From positions 2,350,773-2,414,772 of the forward strand of contig NC_033645.1 in assembly GCF_001540865.1 (NCBI RefSeq): DNA of 64,000 nt, written 5' to 3'. Position 1 is the stretch's first letter. Each line of letters begins with the position of its first letter. Origin of the DNA: Ananas comosus (taxonomy: Eukaryota; Streptophyta; Magnoliopsida; Poales; Bromeliaceae). The position numbers and the translations under genes are program-made. The notes below the pieces were generated by a model. It was not told the origin of the DNA, did not search any database, and saw nothing but the letters and a program-made list of their open reading frames with translations. Shown here piece after piece: positions 37,251-49,644 of the stretch.

Positions 37251-40200
37251 AAGACGTAAGCAGTTTCATTATTTATAGAATTTATCGGAATCTGCTATTA
37301 TAAAATAGCCCACCTATAAGACAAGGTCAATTCTAATCTTGTTTCTTTATAGATTAGTGTTAAATTATAGTTTATTGAGATCCCATCTAATCACGAGATT
37401 AAGGTGGGAAATTTTCTAGACATTTTGTGTAGAAGCTAAGTCTAGTATAGCTTAACTATTCAATTCTGCGCATTTGGCGGCAAACCGGCACAAAAAATTA
37501 CTTAACATTTTATTTTTTGGTAGTTATAGTGTAATATTCTTCTATTAGTTTAAACTTTTGGTAGCCCGAAAGGCCGAAATCAAATTGATTGTGCTCAAAA
37601 TTGTGCTTGATCATAAGATCTTTCGGAGATCAGATAATCGAGTTTGCGTAGTCTCTTGTAAACCTATTTAAAATCCACTAGGTTTGCTATTTGCTGCTTA
37701 AGCTTTTATACTTTTGCTGGGATTTACTTTCAGAATTTGGGTATTCTCTACTAGCTTAAGCTTTGAGCTTTCGACTTCTGCAAAACGCGCTTTGTTCGCA
37801 CTTTATCAGTAAGATAAGAAATGAGCTTATTTACTACGCAAACTCTCGAGAATTACAAGCATTTAAAAGTTCTGCAACTGCGAAGGAGAGGAGCAAAATG
37901 GGAATCTTATGGCTTTCCTCACCTGCTCCACTTCGGTCTACTCCTTCCATAACTCGGCATTTCAATTGAAGAAACTGCATTTTAATGCTGGTAGTGACTA
38001 TGATTTGGTTCCGTTTCGAGCTTAGTATTCGTCAATACGATGATTTGGTTTCGAATACAGCCAATAGGACGTCGAATTGGCGTAGTAGGTATTTCTAATG
38101 AGTTGTAAACCATATTTTATTGCTGTAAGAGTTGCATCCTTGCTGTCTTAAGAATTCTTAAACATTGACTTGCATTAATTCCATGCTACTTGGTTCAATC
38201 AAATAGCAAAATGCATGTTAATAATATTCTATAACTTAACTTATTTGTTACCTCTCTTCAGAAGCAACAGATAATTAAGTTCATCTCTTCTTATTCTATT
38301 TTCAACAGGGAATGAGGTTTCTCTGCTCCTTTCATACGGCAATTTTATTGTTAGATGAGAATTAACTTTAATTTAAACAAATCGGAACGCCATTCAAGTC
38401 AAGAATTCAACTCAAGAAATTCGGGGTGTGCTTGTAGCATTATAATACCGTTATCGACAATATAGAACATCGATGAATAAATGTAATAAATTGTTTGTAC
38501 GAATGAAGCAGCTTACTGTCGCAGATGCATACTTTTTTATGTGGTAGGTGTTTGCCTCATGAGCAGCACTTCGGCAAATTTAAGTTCACAAAACATCGAA
38601 ATGTTTAAAGAGTATGATTAATTTATGCGGATTAATTAACTTATCACATTGTTATAGTATGCATTTAGCTCCATTAAAGTAATAGCATAAGGATACTAGG
38701 ACATAAAGAAAATGTTATCACAGTTGTATGCTAGACGATTGAGCATTGCCCCAAATTGCATGTGAAACATCCAATATTTTTAGGACCAATTGTGTATTAA
38801 AAACAGGCGCGAATAGGATATGTAAATGAGCTCATGCATGACTAGCTATATTTATCTGCAACTTGTGCTTCTTCATTTAACAGTGTTCTCTTGTGGTGAT
38901 CTGATTCTGAGTTTGTCCTTTTTCTTATGTAGGTTCACGGCGTGAAAATTTTCATGAAGAAATTGGAGCAACACTTTCTGACAATTCATTTGATCAGCAT
39001 TATGCACAGCTTGTTGCTGTATTTTCGTGTCGTTTCATTTATTGCAGGAGGAATCACTTTGTGTCTTACAGTCAAAAAAATAAGGTCAAAACGGCGAAGA
39101 GAAAAGGAAAAAAGTAGCTTCTTTAAGCAATTGGAGCTTTAAGCATAATCTTCAACAAGGGGAAAAAAAGAAGAAAAGAAAATAGCATCAGCACTATGTA
39201 CTCTTTAAAAAAAAAAATTAAAACAGAGTGTAAGCTCTAATTCATTGAGGAAGAGTAGTACTAATCATTGTGTACTTACTTTGGACCATTTTCAACCCTT
39301 CTTTGAAGTTTAAGCTCCATCAAGTTGCTAGAAGATCTCAACTCAATATATACTGGATTGCGCTTTAAATTGAATGTATTCAACTACAGGTATGGTGAAA
39401 GAAAGTACATATCCAATCAAGTAGTGTTGCGAAATCTCTTTTTCTTCACTCTTTATTTCTCTACATTCTAGAACTTTTGAGTTCTTTTTTTAATGTTCTA
39501 GAATTTAACCATCATTCCTGAACTATTTAGGCATCATACATGAACTCGTGAAGAAACAGTTTCTTGTAGCTAAACAAACCAGGCAGTACTGCAGTAGTTA
39601 TCTCGAATGAAATTCGGCTTCTGTACGAAAGAATCTGAACTTGTATGAGAGTGCAATAGCTTTTTTCCCTTACATTTCCTGAGGGTGAAACCTCTGATTC
39701 TTTTTTCATGCGTACGCTAGAAAACAATCTTAGTTATCTTGCAAAATGCTCCTACAAAATTATGCTGTATCTCTTCTTTCTCATGCATATTTTTCCTTTT
39801 CTTTGCCAAGTACATGGCAATTACTATATTATCCTACAATTTTATGCCTTTAAGGGTTTCTGAAATCATCTGTCATTCTCCCCGGACCATATGATAACTA
39901 AGATCTTTCTTAACCTTCGGTAAATCGAATGAGTTGACCACGACGCCGATATTCTGCAGTGATGAGGCAATGTAACTTGCATAAAAACATGTAAGTAGGC
40001 ATAGAGAAATGTGAAAGATCATGAAGATTAATTTCTTGGAATAAGAATTTTTTTTTTCTCATAAGATCGATCTCGTGAGTGTCGGTTTGTGGAACTTCTT
40101 TATGTGTTCCTTGTGGAAGAGGATTCCCTTGCTTGCGCCTTTAGTTCCCTCGTTCGCAATATTTAAAATTATGCACATTCTTTATGTGCTTTGTCCAACC

Positions 40201-40715
40201 GGAATTTTAAAAGTGGCGGGAAATCAGTGGTTTCTTAGCTATCATTCCTCCTCGAAGCTAATAATTAAAAAAAAGAAGAGAAAGTAAAAAAACAAAAGAG
40301 AGAGAGAGAGAGAGACATATACCTTTCAATGATTGATGAAGCATTGTCAACCCTTCATCTGGACTCATTGGATGAACAGCTCATTTTTTAGAGCATTGGA
40401 TTCCGTAGGACTCATTTTCTATTCGCGTTTCGATAAGTTAATCTTTAAGCAGCAGCATCTTCTGCTAAACTCGACACAAGGAAAGCTTCAAGAAATGGAG
40501 AGTTGACATAATCACCCAATTCCGCAGTTCTATTCATTCTTTTAATCCCATGTGCTTATTGGCAAAGCCATATTTTATTCGTCGCAAGTTAAGCGAAGAG
40601 CTGTTTCTGCCACTTTAAATAGAAATTTGTACTCAAATGTCGGAGCATCTCGAAGCTTACAGCTGAACTTTTTGTCCTGAGTGTCACCCCTGACTTGTTG
40701 TTTTAAGAGAGAAAT
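37251..40715. other. Intergenic DNA upstream of the MYB gene
   Basis: AT-rich spacer of about 3.5 kb including the MYB promoter. It has short frames that I cannot assign. One at 38942-39142 has a hydrophobic stretch followed by a Lys/Arg-rich tail and is reported as a finding. A (GA)n run lies at about 40298-40315. No firm gene. Confidence 0.45.
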
Positions 40716-41987
40716 ATGGGGTGTAGGACATGCGAGAAGCCGAAGATGAACTATCGGAAGGGCTTATGGTCGCCCGAAGAAGATCAGAGGCTTAGAGATT
40801 ACATACTTAACCATGGCCTTAGCTGCTGGAGTGCAGTTCCTGCGAAAGCTGGTTTGGTTCTCCTACATTTCTCTCCTTCTTCATTATCTCGCACTTTGTG
40901 TTTATCGCATATTTATGCCGCATCCCTTTTCGGTTAATCTTACTAGTTCTACTTCTTTACTGTTGCGCACTTACATAAACTGACGCTTCGCTGTCGAAGT
41001 TTGATAAGAGACAAGGGTGTCAAACTTAGGATACTACTTGTGTTAAGCCGCATCATCTAGTTTTGCATATGTCACGTTTTCGAAAGTTGTTTGCGATTAT
41101 GACATCTTAAGATAATTTGTTATTTGTTTTCTTAAACCAAAGTTGCATGATTGTGATAGGCCTGCAAAGAAATGGAAAGAGCTGTAGGCTGAGGTGGATC
41201 AACTATTTGAGGCCCGGATTAAAGCGCGGAATCTTTTCGCAGGAGGAGGAGCAAATTGTTATGAGCCTTCAGGCCCAGTTAGGCAATAAGTAAGGAGCTG
41301 CAAAATGTTTTCAAGTGAAATTGTTGATTCAAGTTTTACATTTAATAGTTGCCGAAAAAAAAAAAAATCATATAAAGCAATCAAAATTTGGCTCTCTGAT
41401 TTTAAGTGATTTTACGATTCAGGTGGTCGCAGATTGCTGCGCACTTACCAGGAAGGACAGACAACGAGGTAAAGAACTACTGGAACTCCTACCTCAAAAA
41501 GAGAGTTGCGAAAGCCGAAGGCTCGGCTGGTTCCAGCTCTACAATATCATCTGCTGACTCAACTGGCCACAACCGAAACCCCCGCGACGAAGAGAGCAAC
41601 AAGATCACACCTCCTCTCTCTACCGAGCCACTCGAAGTGTCGAACCTCGACTCAGGCCAAACTATAACAACAAGCAGCAACCAATGCAGCTCATCGAAAG
41701 GCGCGGCCGACGCTCTCCTCCCTAAGGTTTTGTTCTCCGATTGGCTCGCATTCGATCAAGAGAACAACTTGAGCTTACCGAGCCTAAACGACGGCTCGAA
41801 TTGCATCAACTGGGGCTCGCGCTCAACCTGTTTATATGCCAATGAAGGTTTACAAATGGACCAACAGTTTAGCAGTGAATATGAGCATGAAGCCGCAGTT
41901 CAAATTCCCGGAGGCGGATTCTTTGATCTCCTCTTCATGGGAGGGGGTTATGGTAGCTTCAACACAAATTATGATGCATGCTTTTGA
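40716..41987 (+). CDS. R2R3-MYB transcription factor, LAF1/MYB18-like
   Basis: Nuclear DNA-binding regulator of 276 residues from three exons: 40716-40851, 41160-41289, 41423-41987 (831 nt, in frame). The splits inside R2 (after KAG) and R3 (in the Lys of GNKWSQ) are the usual R2R3-MYB positions. R2 (about residues 14-65) has W residues in [19 protein letters not shown] and [12 protein letters not shown]3 (about 67-117) has [29 protein letters not shown] and YWNSYLKKR, with the first R3 Trp replaced by Phe as is usual. The MGC-start with [17 protein letters not shown] and GLKRGIFS resembles the small group holding Arabidopsis LAF1, MYB18, MYB19 and MYB45. LAF1 acts in phytochrome A signalling; that role here is inference. 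The C-terminal half is Ser/Thr-rich and not conserved to my eye. Confidence 0.9.
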
Positions 41988-42663
41988 TTAGCGAATAAAC
42001 ATAAGCAAATTGTGAGAAACATGTATCTTAGAATGTGGAGACATTTGAGTTGAATATTCTTTTGTATGTAAATTTGAATTTATATCCTTATAAATAAATA
42101 TTGAAAATGCTCGTGTAAATATAGAGAAATATTCAAAAATGTTCTCGAAAATAGCGAAAATGGTTGTTTAGTCAAAAAATGGTGCATCAAGATTCGGAGA
42201 TAACTAGTCAATGGTAGAAATGATTTGATTGGAGTAACTAATAAACGTTAGAAAAGTATTGAAATCAAATGTTATAAAATACGATCCGAGAAACACTTGG
42301 GCCGGGTTGTGGAAGAATATATATATACACATGTGAGCCCGGTCTAAATTGACCGAGTTGGGCCGGTTTTTTGGGCCTATGATTTTACGAACCGGCCCGA
42401 TTCGATAAACCGGGTCGGATGGGTCGGCCCGTTTTGCTCGGTCCAAGACAAATTGCCTTCGCTTCGTATCAACGCGATCACGTCATTAACGCCAAACACC
42501 AATCCTAACCCCACCTAAAAGATCAATCTCAGCCGTCCGATGGACGCCACGTGGATAACAAGAAGTGGGGCCCACTCATCCGCCCAATGATGGGGCTCCG
42601 GTGCTTCTTCGTAATCGTCGCCCCCCGAGCCTCTTCCCCATCCGACCTTCGCCCTTTTTTTTT

Positions 42664-42695
<32 letters not shown>

Positions 42696-43461
42696 TTTTC
42701 TCCCTTCTATATTTCTTATATACGCGTCACTAATGGAGTAGAGCCTTAATTTTTAGCTTCGAAACCCTCGTCGTGGTATCTTGAAAGCTCCATTTCTCCT
42801 CCGATCCGCCTCCCTTTTCGATCCCCCACGGAGAATCCGAGGTGGGCTCCTCCGATTTCGGGATTCTCTCTCGTTTAATTTGAGTTTGATTTGTTGTTTT
42901 AGGTTATGATGGATCGAGGTAGTATTCGTGGTTATAATCGTGGAATTTTGATTCGTTTTGCTAAATTTCAGCTAGCTTTTATACTTGTATTTAAACGAAG
43001 CCTAGCACGATTAAGTGTTTATGGTTTATATGCTTGTGTGTGTACGTGATCTTTGAATTAGTAAGTAATCTGAGTTTATTAGAGAAACTATCTGTAATGA
43101 GAACTTAATTTCCATAGAATTTTTAGTAGGAATTTCAATTTTGTCTTACTCATATTATCCATTAATCTTTCATGATATTCGTGTTTTTGAATTGTGGAAT
43201 TAAGTGATTAAACTGTTTTCACCGTTTAATTGACCAAAAAATCCAAAAAATCCAAAAAATCATTACATAGCTTCTTAAGTAAATGAAATTTGCAGTTTAT
43301 CCTAAAAACTCTTAAGGATTGCTTTGTGTAGCTCTGTGTGAGATGTTTATCTTATCCTTCTCATTTTCTATTTTATTTTTTTTTTCCTTTGAAATTTTGT
43401 CGATACAGGAATGCGTCAACAAAGGGCCAATTAATTGTTTTTGATACCGAGGATTTTAGAG
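41988..43461. promoter_or_regulatory. CAC3 promoter and 5' UTR region
   Basis: After the MYB 3' flank, GGCCC/GGGCC motifs cluster at about 42298-42430, a CT microsatellite lies at 42664-42694, and C/T-rich leader sequence follows. A 5' UTR intron is likely, with donor near 42841 (gaggtggg) and acceptor tacag near 43408, because the leader and the start codon are otherwise far apart. Not proven. Confidence 0.45.
42664..42694. repeat. (CT)n microsatellite
   Basis: CT run in the probable 5' leader or core promoter of CAC3. Confidence 0.85.
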
Positions 43462-46400
43462 ATGAATTCTTTACCCTATTCACCTGTGATTGGTGGTGGA
43501 GAAAGTTGCAGTTATGTCTCTGGATCACAAATTCGTTTAAGAAATGATTTCTTTGGTGCTGATCTGCGAAGAAGTCCGTTTAGTGGAACTGTAGGGGTTC
43601 TCTTCAAGCCTTTGGGACGGTCTAGTGCTAGAAATGGAAATGGCGTTCAAATTTTTGCGAGGATTAAAAAGGCACAAAAGCATGACTATCCCTGGCCTGA
43701 TGACATTGATCCAAACTTGAAAAGTGGGCATTTGAGCTACCTATCTCATTTTAAGCCTCTTACGGAGAAACCAAAGCCTGTCACTCTTGCTTTTGAGAAG
43801 CCATTGGTTGATCTGGAAAAGAAGATCATGGATGTGAGTTTATTTTCGGCTGCTGTTTTTAGTTTATCATTTTTCGTTTTACTTTGAGCATCTTGCATGT
43901 GCCTGTCTTTTGATACTTCTGTTGTTCTTATCGAATTTGGCTTTTGCTTCTGTAATCTAGAGGCTGCAGGTTGTTTTTAATGATCGTACTTATTTATATC
44001 CTTTTAAATTATCAGGTGCGCAAAATGGCCGATGAAACCGGTTTGGACTTCAGCGATCAAATCAATATGTTGGAAAACAAGTACCAGCAGGTTTGCCTCA
44101 AAATTATTGACTTTGTCTTTTTACATTTTTGTCATCATATTAGAAGAAAAAGAATCCCCTTAGTTGAATGAGACCCCAAATTAAGAGGATCCTTTCTAAT
44201 GTTGTCAGTTTTAATTAATTCACACAGGCTCTGAAGGACTTATATACGCATCTAACTCCTATCCAACGACTGAATATCGCTCGTCACCCCAACAGGCCAA
44301 CATTTCTTGATCATGTCTTAAACATCACTGAAAAGGTTTTACCCTCTCTTTTTTTTAATGTTAATGATCTATTTGCTTGCAGTTTTCTCCTTGTGATCGA
44401 TATTTTCCATTATTTTTTCCTTTAGTGGGTGGAGCTACATGGAGACCGTGCAGGCTATGATGACCCTGCTATGGTAACGGGTATCGGAAGTATAGATGGC
44501 AAGAGTTACATGTTTATTGGTCATCAGAAAGGCAGGAACACAAAGGAAAATATTCAGCGTAATTTTGGAATGCCTACACCACATGGGTAATGGATCATAG
44601 TTTAGTTACTGTAAAATTTCTATATTTGAACTTCACTCGATTGCAATTACCAGAACGAGTTATCATCTTCTCTCTGTAGACTAAGAATCTCGGAGAAATA
44701 AAATGGAAGTATTTTTGTATGTTGGATCCATTTGATTTGGTTCATGATGTTACCTTGAGATGGCAATTTTTGAGCTTTTGACATTCTCTTACCAAATTAT
44801 TTCTCTTCTCCTGGGTTTTGGTTTTTTGTTTGTTGTTTTTGTATAGTCAAAGCTAACTAATATAACCTTTTGCTGCAAAGCTATCGGAAGGCCTTGCGTA
44901 TGATGAAGTATGCTGATCACCATGGATTTCCTATTATCACGTTTATCGACACGCCTGGCGCATATGCTGATCTTAAATCTGAGGAACTTGGTCAGGTGTT
45001 GCACTAATTTAGCCTACATTTTGATTATCGAGATTACCTTAAGTTTCTATGATAGATAATTATCAGTGAAAGTGCATTTTCTTCGTTTAATGAATGCAGG
45101 GGGAAGCGATAGCTCATAACCTAAGGGCTATGTTTGGCCTGAAAGTTCCAATTGTAACTGTTGTTATTGGTGAAGGTGGATCTGGTGGAGCTCTTGCTAT
45201 CGGCTGTGCGAATAAGATATATATGTTGGAGAATGCTGTCTTTTATGTTGCCAGGTGATTGAACATTTGAACATTCTTATGTATCACGAAGTTAATATTC
45301 ATGTATAACTTGAGGAATCTTGATGTTCTAGTGGAAACTGCTATATAAACTAGTACAGAAACTACTAGCAGTGTGGGTTATATGCTGTGAAATATAACTG
45401 TGTTAATTTTCTCATTTTCTTATTCTATTAACTTTATAGTGGAGGATGGGGCATAAACTGAGTAACCTTATGCTGTCTTTGTTGTTTCATGTGCACAGAG
45501 ACAGTGTTTATTGTTTGACCTTAGAGTCATAGATTCCGATTACTCTGTTATAGTAGTCAATTTAGCCGTCACCACATATGCTTTCAAAATTTTACCGCCT
45601 TTACTGGTCCTTGCGGATGCCTGATAGTATCACTCTGGGTATTGCTTGTGTTGTTTGTTTTGTTCCTTTAAAGGCCAAGTGAAGCTTTTCTTCTACACTA
45701 CACTTTTTTTTTTTTTTTTTATAGAGTACTCTCAAAATTTTTCTATTGCCATCCTTCGTCCTGTGCAGTCCAGAAGCATGTGCTGCAATCTTGTGGAAGT
45801 CCTCTTCAGCAGCTCCGAAGGTGCACATTCTGTTTGATCTTTATAATGGGTTGCAGGATATAACTCTGTTTTACTTTATCTTTTCCATAATAACTTTTTC
45901 AGGCAGCCGAGAAGCTACGAATCACGGCCGGCGAGTTGTGTAAACTCCAGATTGCTGATGGAATTATCCCTGTAAGATTTAAACATTATTATACTTTTTT
46001 TTGCCTTGTGTGTTTTGCATGTCTGTTGTCTCTGCTGTGTTCTGAGCTTTTGCACACGTGAAATTTCCAGTGAAATAATCCTCAGGATTATGTCAAAATT
46101 GTGATGGTCAACTATAATCTGGTTAGTGCTATCTTACAAAGCTAAGAAAGAGGCTCCTCCTTGACTTCTAACTCTTGAATGGGGCAGAAAAAATAGTGGA
46201 ATGATCTCATTTCTCATTCAGTTCCTTTGTCCATCTGTTGCTGCTTGGGATGTCATGAACTCGTGATTATATTTGTATTTGTTTCTTTATCTTTCCCTGA
46301 AACCCTTTGATATACTTTTTGAATGGTATAAAAGCTAGATATTACTGTGCTATTTAAGTGAACTTTCTCATTGAAAGTGTTAGTCTAGTTCAAGATTTGT

Positions 46401-48247
46401 TCTGCTGAGTTATTATCAGAGTGAGTTATGTTCACATATGATCTTAAAATTTTCAGGAACCTCTAGGTGGTGCACACACTGATCCAGCTTGGACTTCTCA
46501 GCAGATAAAGCTTATGGTTACAAAGGCCATGGAGGTATATCTTGTTTTACAAGTTACTTATAGTGGAAAAAATTGATTCGGTCATTCTTGGAGAAAGCAT
46601 AGTTTCTTACCGTCTATTTTCTTCACCCTTTTATTTACAATTAATTTTCTTCTCCTTTCCTTTCCGAGAGTAGACGACTCTACCAAAATCCTTTCTCAAG
46701 CAGACCACTATGTCAAATGTTTCAAGCAAGAGGTTTAATAATTTCAGTTACCATAGCAGCAACGGTTTTTCTTTGCACGTGGTGTGGATTTTAATTATGA
46801 ATAATGTTCGTCTTGGACTTGCAATTAGATGCTTTCAAATCAGTTTTTTATTGACTATAAAAAGTGTTGAATCCTTTACGAAGGTCTATCATTGTAATCT
46901 CTGGCTTATTTTGTTCTATATTTCTCAGTAAGATGTCGGGCATCAATTTGCTTTGGTTTCAAAAACAGAAGATATAGTTGCAGTAATAACTTTTCTATTT
47001 AACAGCAAAGCACCACAAACATGAAATGGTTGCAGCTTTACATTTTTGTAACTTCAAACTCTTACAAAAGACGCTGTTATAAGAACCCAAAAATAATCTT
47101 GGTTACTTGATCCTGATGTTTATAAAATAGCTTGATGTTCCCATATCGCTAATATCGAGTAAATCTGGATGGTACATCTCCTATTCTGGCATTAAAATTC
47201 CTTCTATTTGGCTGTCAGGAGCTCTCAATAATGGATGTAGATACTTTACTTGGCCATCGGCATAAAAAATTCCGAATTCTCGGGGGCTTCGTGGAAGGTC
47301 AACCGGTGGATCCTGAGAAGAAACGCAACATGAAGAAGAAAGAAACCGATCTTTCTCAAGCAACAGCTGACATTGAGGCCGAAATTGAAAATATCAAAAA
47401 AGCTGCCCTAGAAGCCAAAGGCAAAAGCCCGGCTCCGACCATCTCTGATGAGGCTGTAGAGAAGCTGAGGCAAGAAGTAGACAAGGAAATGACGAATGCC
47501 TTCATCTCCATGGGCTTGCAGGAGAAGCTAGAAGCCCTTAAGATGGAGTTATCCAAATCTGGTAACTCTCCTGACCAAACCCTAGGTCCTGTGCTCAAGG
47601 AAAAAGTGGATAGGCTTATGCAGGAGTTCAAACATAACCTATCTCGCCCTGGATCATACATGGCATTAAAGCAGAAGCTCGAAATGTTATCAGAAGTATC
47701 TAAGCTACAAGAACTGAGACTGAAGGGAGAGAAGCTGAAGAAAGAGCTTAATGAGAAGCTCCAAGAGCAGGTGAAGGACAAGATAGAAATATTGAGAAAA
47801 GCACGGGAACAAGTAGCAAAGGGAGAGAAATTAGAAGAGGAGGAGATAAAGGAGGTCGAAAAGGTTAAGAAAGAGTTAGAAGAGATGCTAAAATCGATGA
47901 ATCTCGAGGTGGTCGGTTTGACTAAGAAGAAAGTGCCCACAGCCCCGCCGGTGTTGGAGAAGAAATTAAAGAAGGCGGATGAAGTGATAAAGAGTGAAAT
48001 AGAGAAAGTGATTGATATGATAGGCTTGAGAGGGAAAATAGATGAGTTAAAGGCAGAGATTTCTAGTGGTTTGAATAAGGAAAAGATAGAGCAATTGGAC
48101 AAGGAGATTAGAGAAGAAATTGCTGCTGCGGTAGATCTGAATGAGCTGAAGAGGAAAGTTGAGACAGAGATTAAGGAGGAGAATGATGGAAATAGTGCAG
48201 ATGCGCCGCTGCAGGAGACTGTCGGTGCTGGGAAGGCTTCAGGATGA
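43462..48247 (+). CDS. CAC3: Plastid acetyl-CoA carboxylase carboxyltransferase subunit alpha
   Basis: Alpha-CT of the heteromeric chloroplast acetyl-CoA carboxylase; with plastid-encoded AccD it moves the carboxyl group from biotin to acetyl-CoA, the committed step of fatty-acid synthesis. Ten exons: 43462-43833, 44016-44090, 44228-44335, 44426-44586, 44881-44995, 45100-45254, 45769-45820, 45903-45971, 46457-46534, 47219-48247; 2214 nt, 737 residues. The start [13 protein letters not shown] opens a Ser/Arg-rich transit peptide of about 55-75 residues. The catalytic core has [50 protein letters not shown] and [15 protein letters not shown]. The last exon adds a highly charged coiled-coil tail of about 330 residues, known from plant alpha-CT and absent from bacterial AccA; it is where envelope CTI proteins dock, as I recall. 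An in-frame Met at 43435 is a weaker start. Confidence 0.96.
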
Positions 48248-49644
48248 ATTCGTTGTTCTTATGAGGTTTTTGCACAAAGAATCTATGTATTTTTTTTTTC
48301 TTTCCAATTTTGCATTTATGGTCCACCTTTTTCAGCTTCTGCAACTTTGGGCTAAAATCTGCTTTGATCAATAAAAGAGTTTGCATGGCGCACTAGAGTT
48401 TCAACCATGGACATTCAGTCCATGCAACAATATTTGAGTCCAGAACTTTGAAAACAGCAAAAGATGCGCCAAAGTCGCAAAATTCCACGAGGGGTGGATT
48501 TTATGCAAAACAACCAGGTCTTCTTGAGTACCTTTTTTTTCTGTAATTTCCTTTTTATGTGGACTCGGTTGTAGTATTCTGTTGATTACCAAATAATTTT
48601 AAAAACATCATGTATCGCAAATTCTGTTGAGGTTAATGTGAGGGACTGGTATCTGTATTTGGATATTTAGATGCTTGGAAAAAAAATGTAATAAATGTCT
48701 CTTGTTTTTGTTTTTCGTCTTTTTTTCCTTTCATGGATTCTAAACCTAAAGGAGGACCAAAAACTGGAGATCTTGGGTATCAGGTTACCTATTACTGTTG
48801 CGATTTTGTTCAACGATGTAATTATGTTACAAAGTATTATCAATGATTTATATTATTACTGTAATAACTGGGAAAGTAATGTAGGTAAAAAAAGAAAGAA
48901 CACATAGGAATATATTTCTGTAACTTTTCTATGGGTTTGCGAAAATTATATTTATATCAAATCAGATCGGTGCCGTAGTATTCCTGCAATAGTATTTCTG
49001 CAAATAAAAATATATGTATAACTTTAAAAAGAATATAAAAATTAAGAAAAAAAAAATGAAAATTTCCTTCAATCTGTAGTCGAGCACGGTGCACGCAATA
49101 ATTATTCCCGGTCTATGGACCAGCTGAAGACCATTTTTTCTACCTGGTCTTCGCGGATGACGTGGTAGACCAATATTCCAGGCGATAATAGTATCTTTAA
49201 GCCGACATATCCTAGGCCAGCTGCGGGCCCCACTTCGATTCACCAACCGCACGACGAGTTCGCCTATAAATGCATCACTCCTCGATACGAAATTGCCGAG
49301 GGCTTTTTCGTCATTTACCCTCTTCTTTTATTTTTTTTTGGTCTCCCTTTCATTTGTGAGTGGTGACCTAGTTCGCACGCGGAGTCTCCACGAAGAAAAC
49401 CCTCTCCCTCGTCCCAGGTATGAGAACCCTCTCTATCTCTCTCCCCTTTCTCTCTCCCGTGTTCGATCCTTCCCCCTTCTCTAATGGCGTTCTATAATCT
49501 GCTCTTGCTCCCAAACCCTCGATCCGCCTCAGATCGCTTGCACCGCCGCTTCTCTTCTTCGGGTTGGGGCTCGAGTTATTCCCCGATCAGCGTAGAGTTG
49601 CCCGAATCTAACCCTAGATCTTTGATCTCTGAGTCTTGCTTCTG
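48248..49644. promoter_or_regulatory. Intergenic DNA and helicase promoter/leader
   Basis: Begins with the CAC3 3' UTR. From about 49260 (cctataaatgc, a TATA-like box) the sequence changes to a C/T-rich leader leading to the helicase start at 49645. Nothing else recognisable between. Confidence 0.5.

Noticed and set aside
40075..40287. 70-codon plus-strand frame upstream of the MYB gene
   Set aside because: Ends in a low-complexity Lys run in AT-rich spacer; no recognisable content.
47356..48102. 248-codon minus-strand frame opposite CAC3 exon 10
   Set aside because: Ser/Phe-rich shadow of the Lys/Glu-rich coiled-coil tail; no family features.
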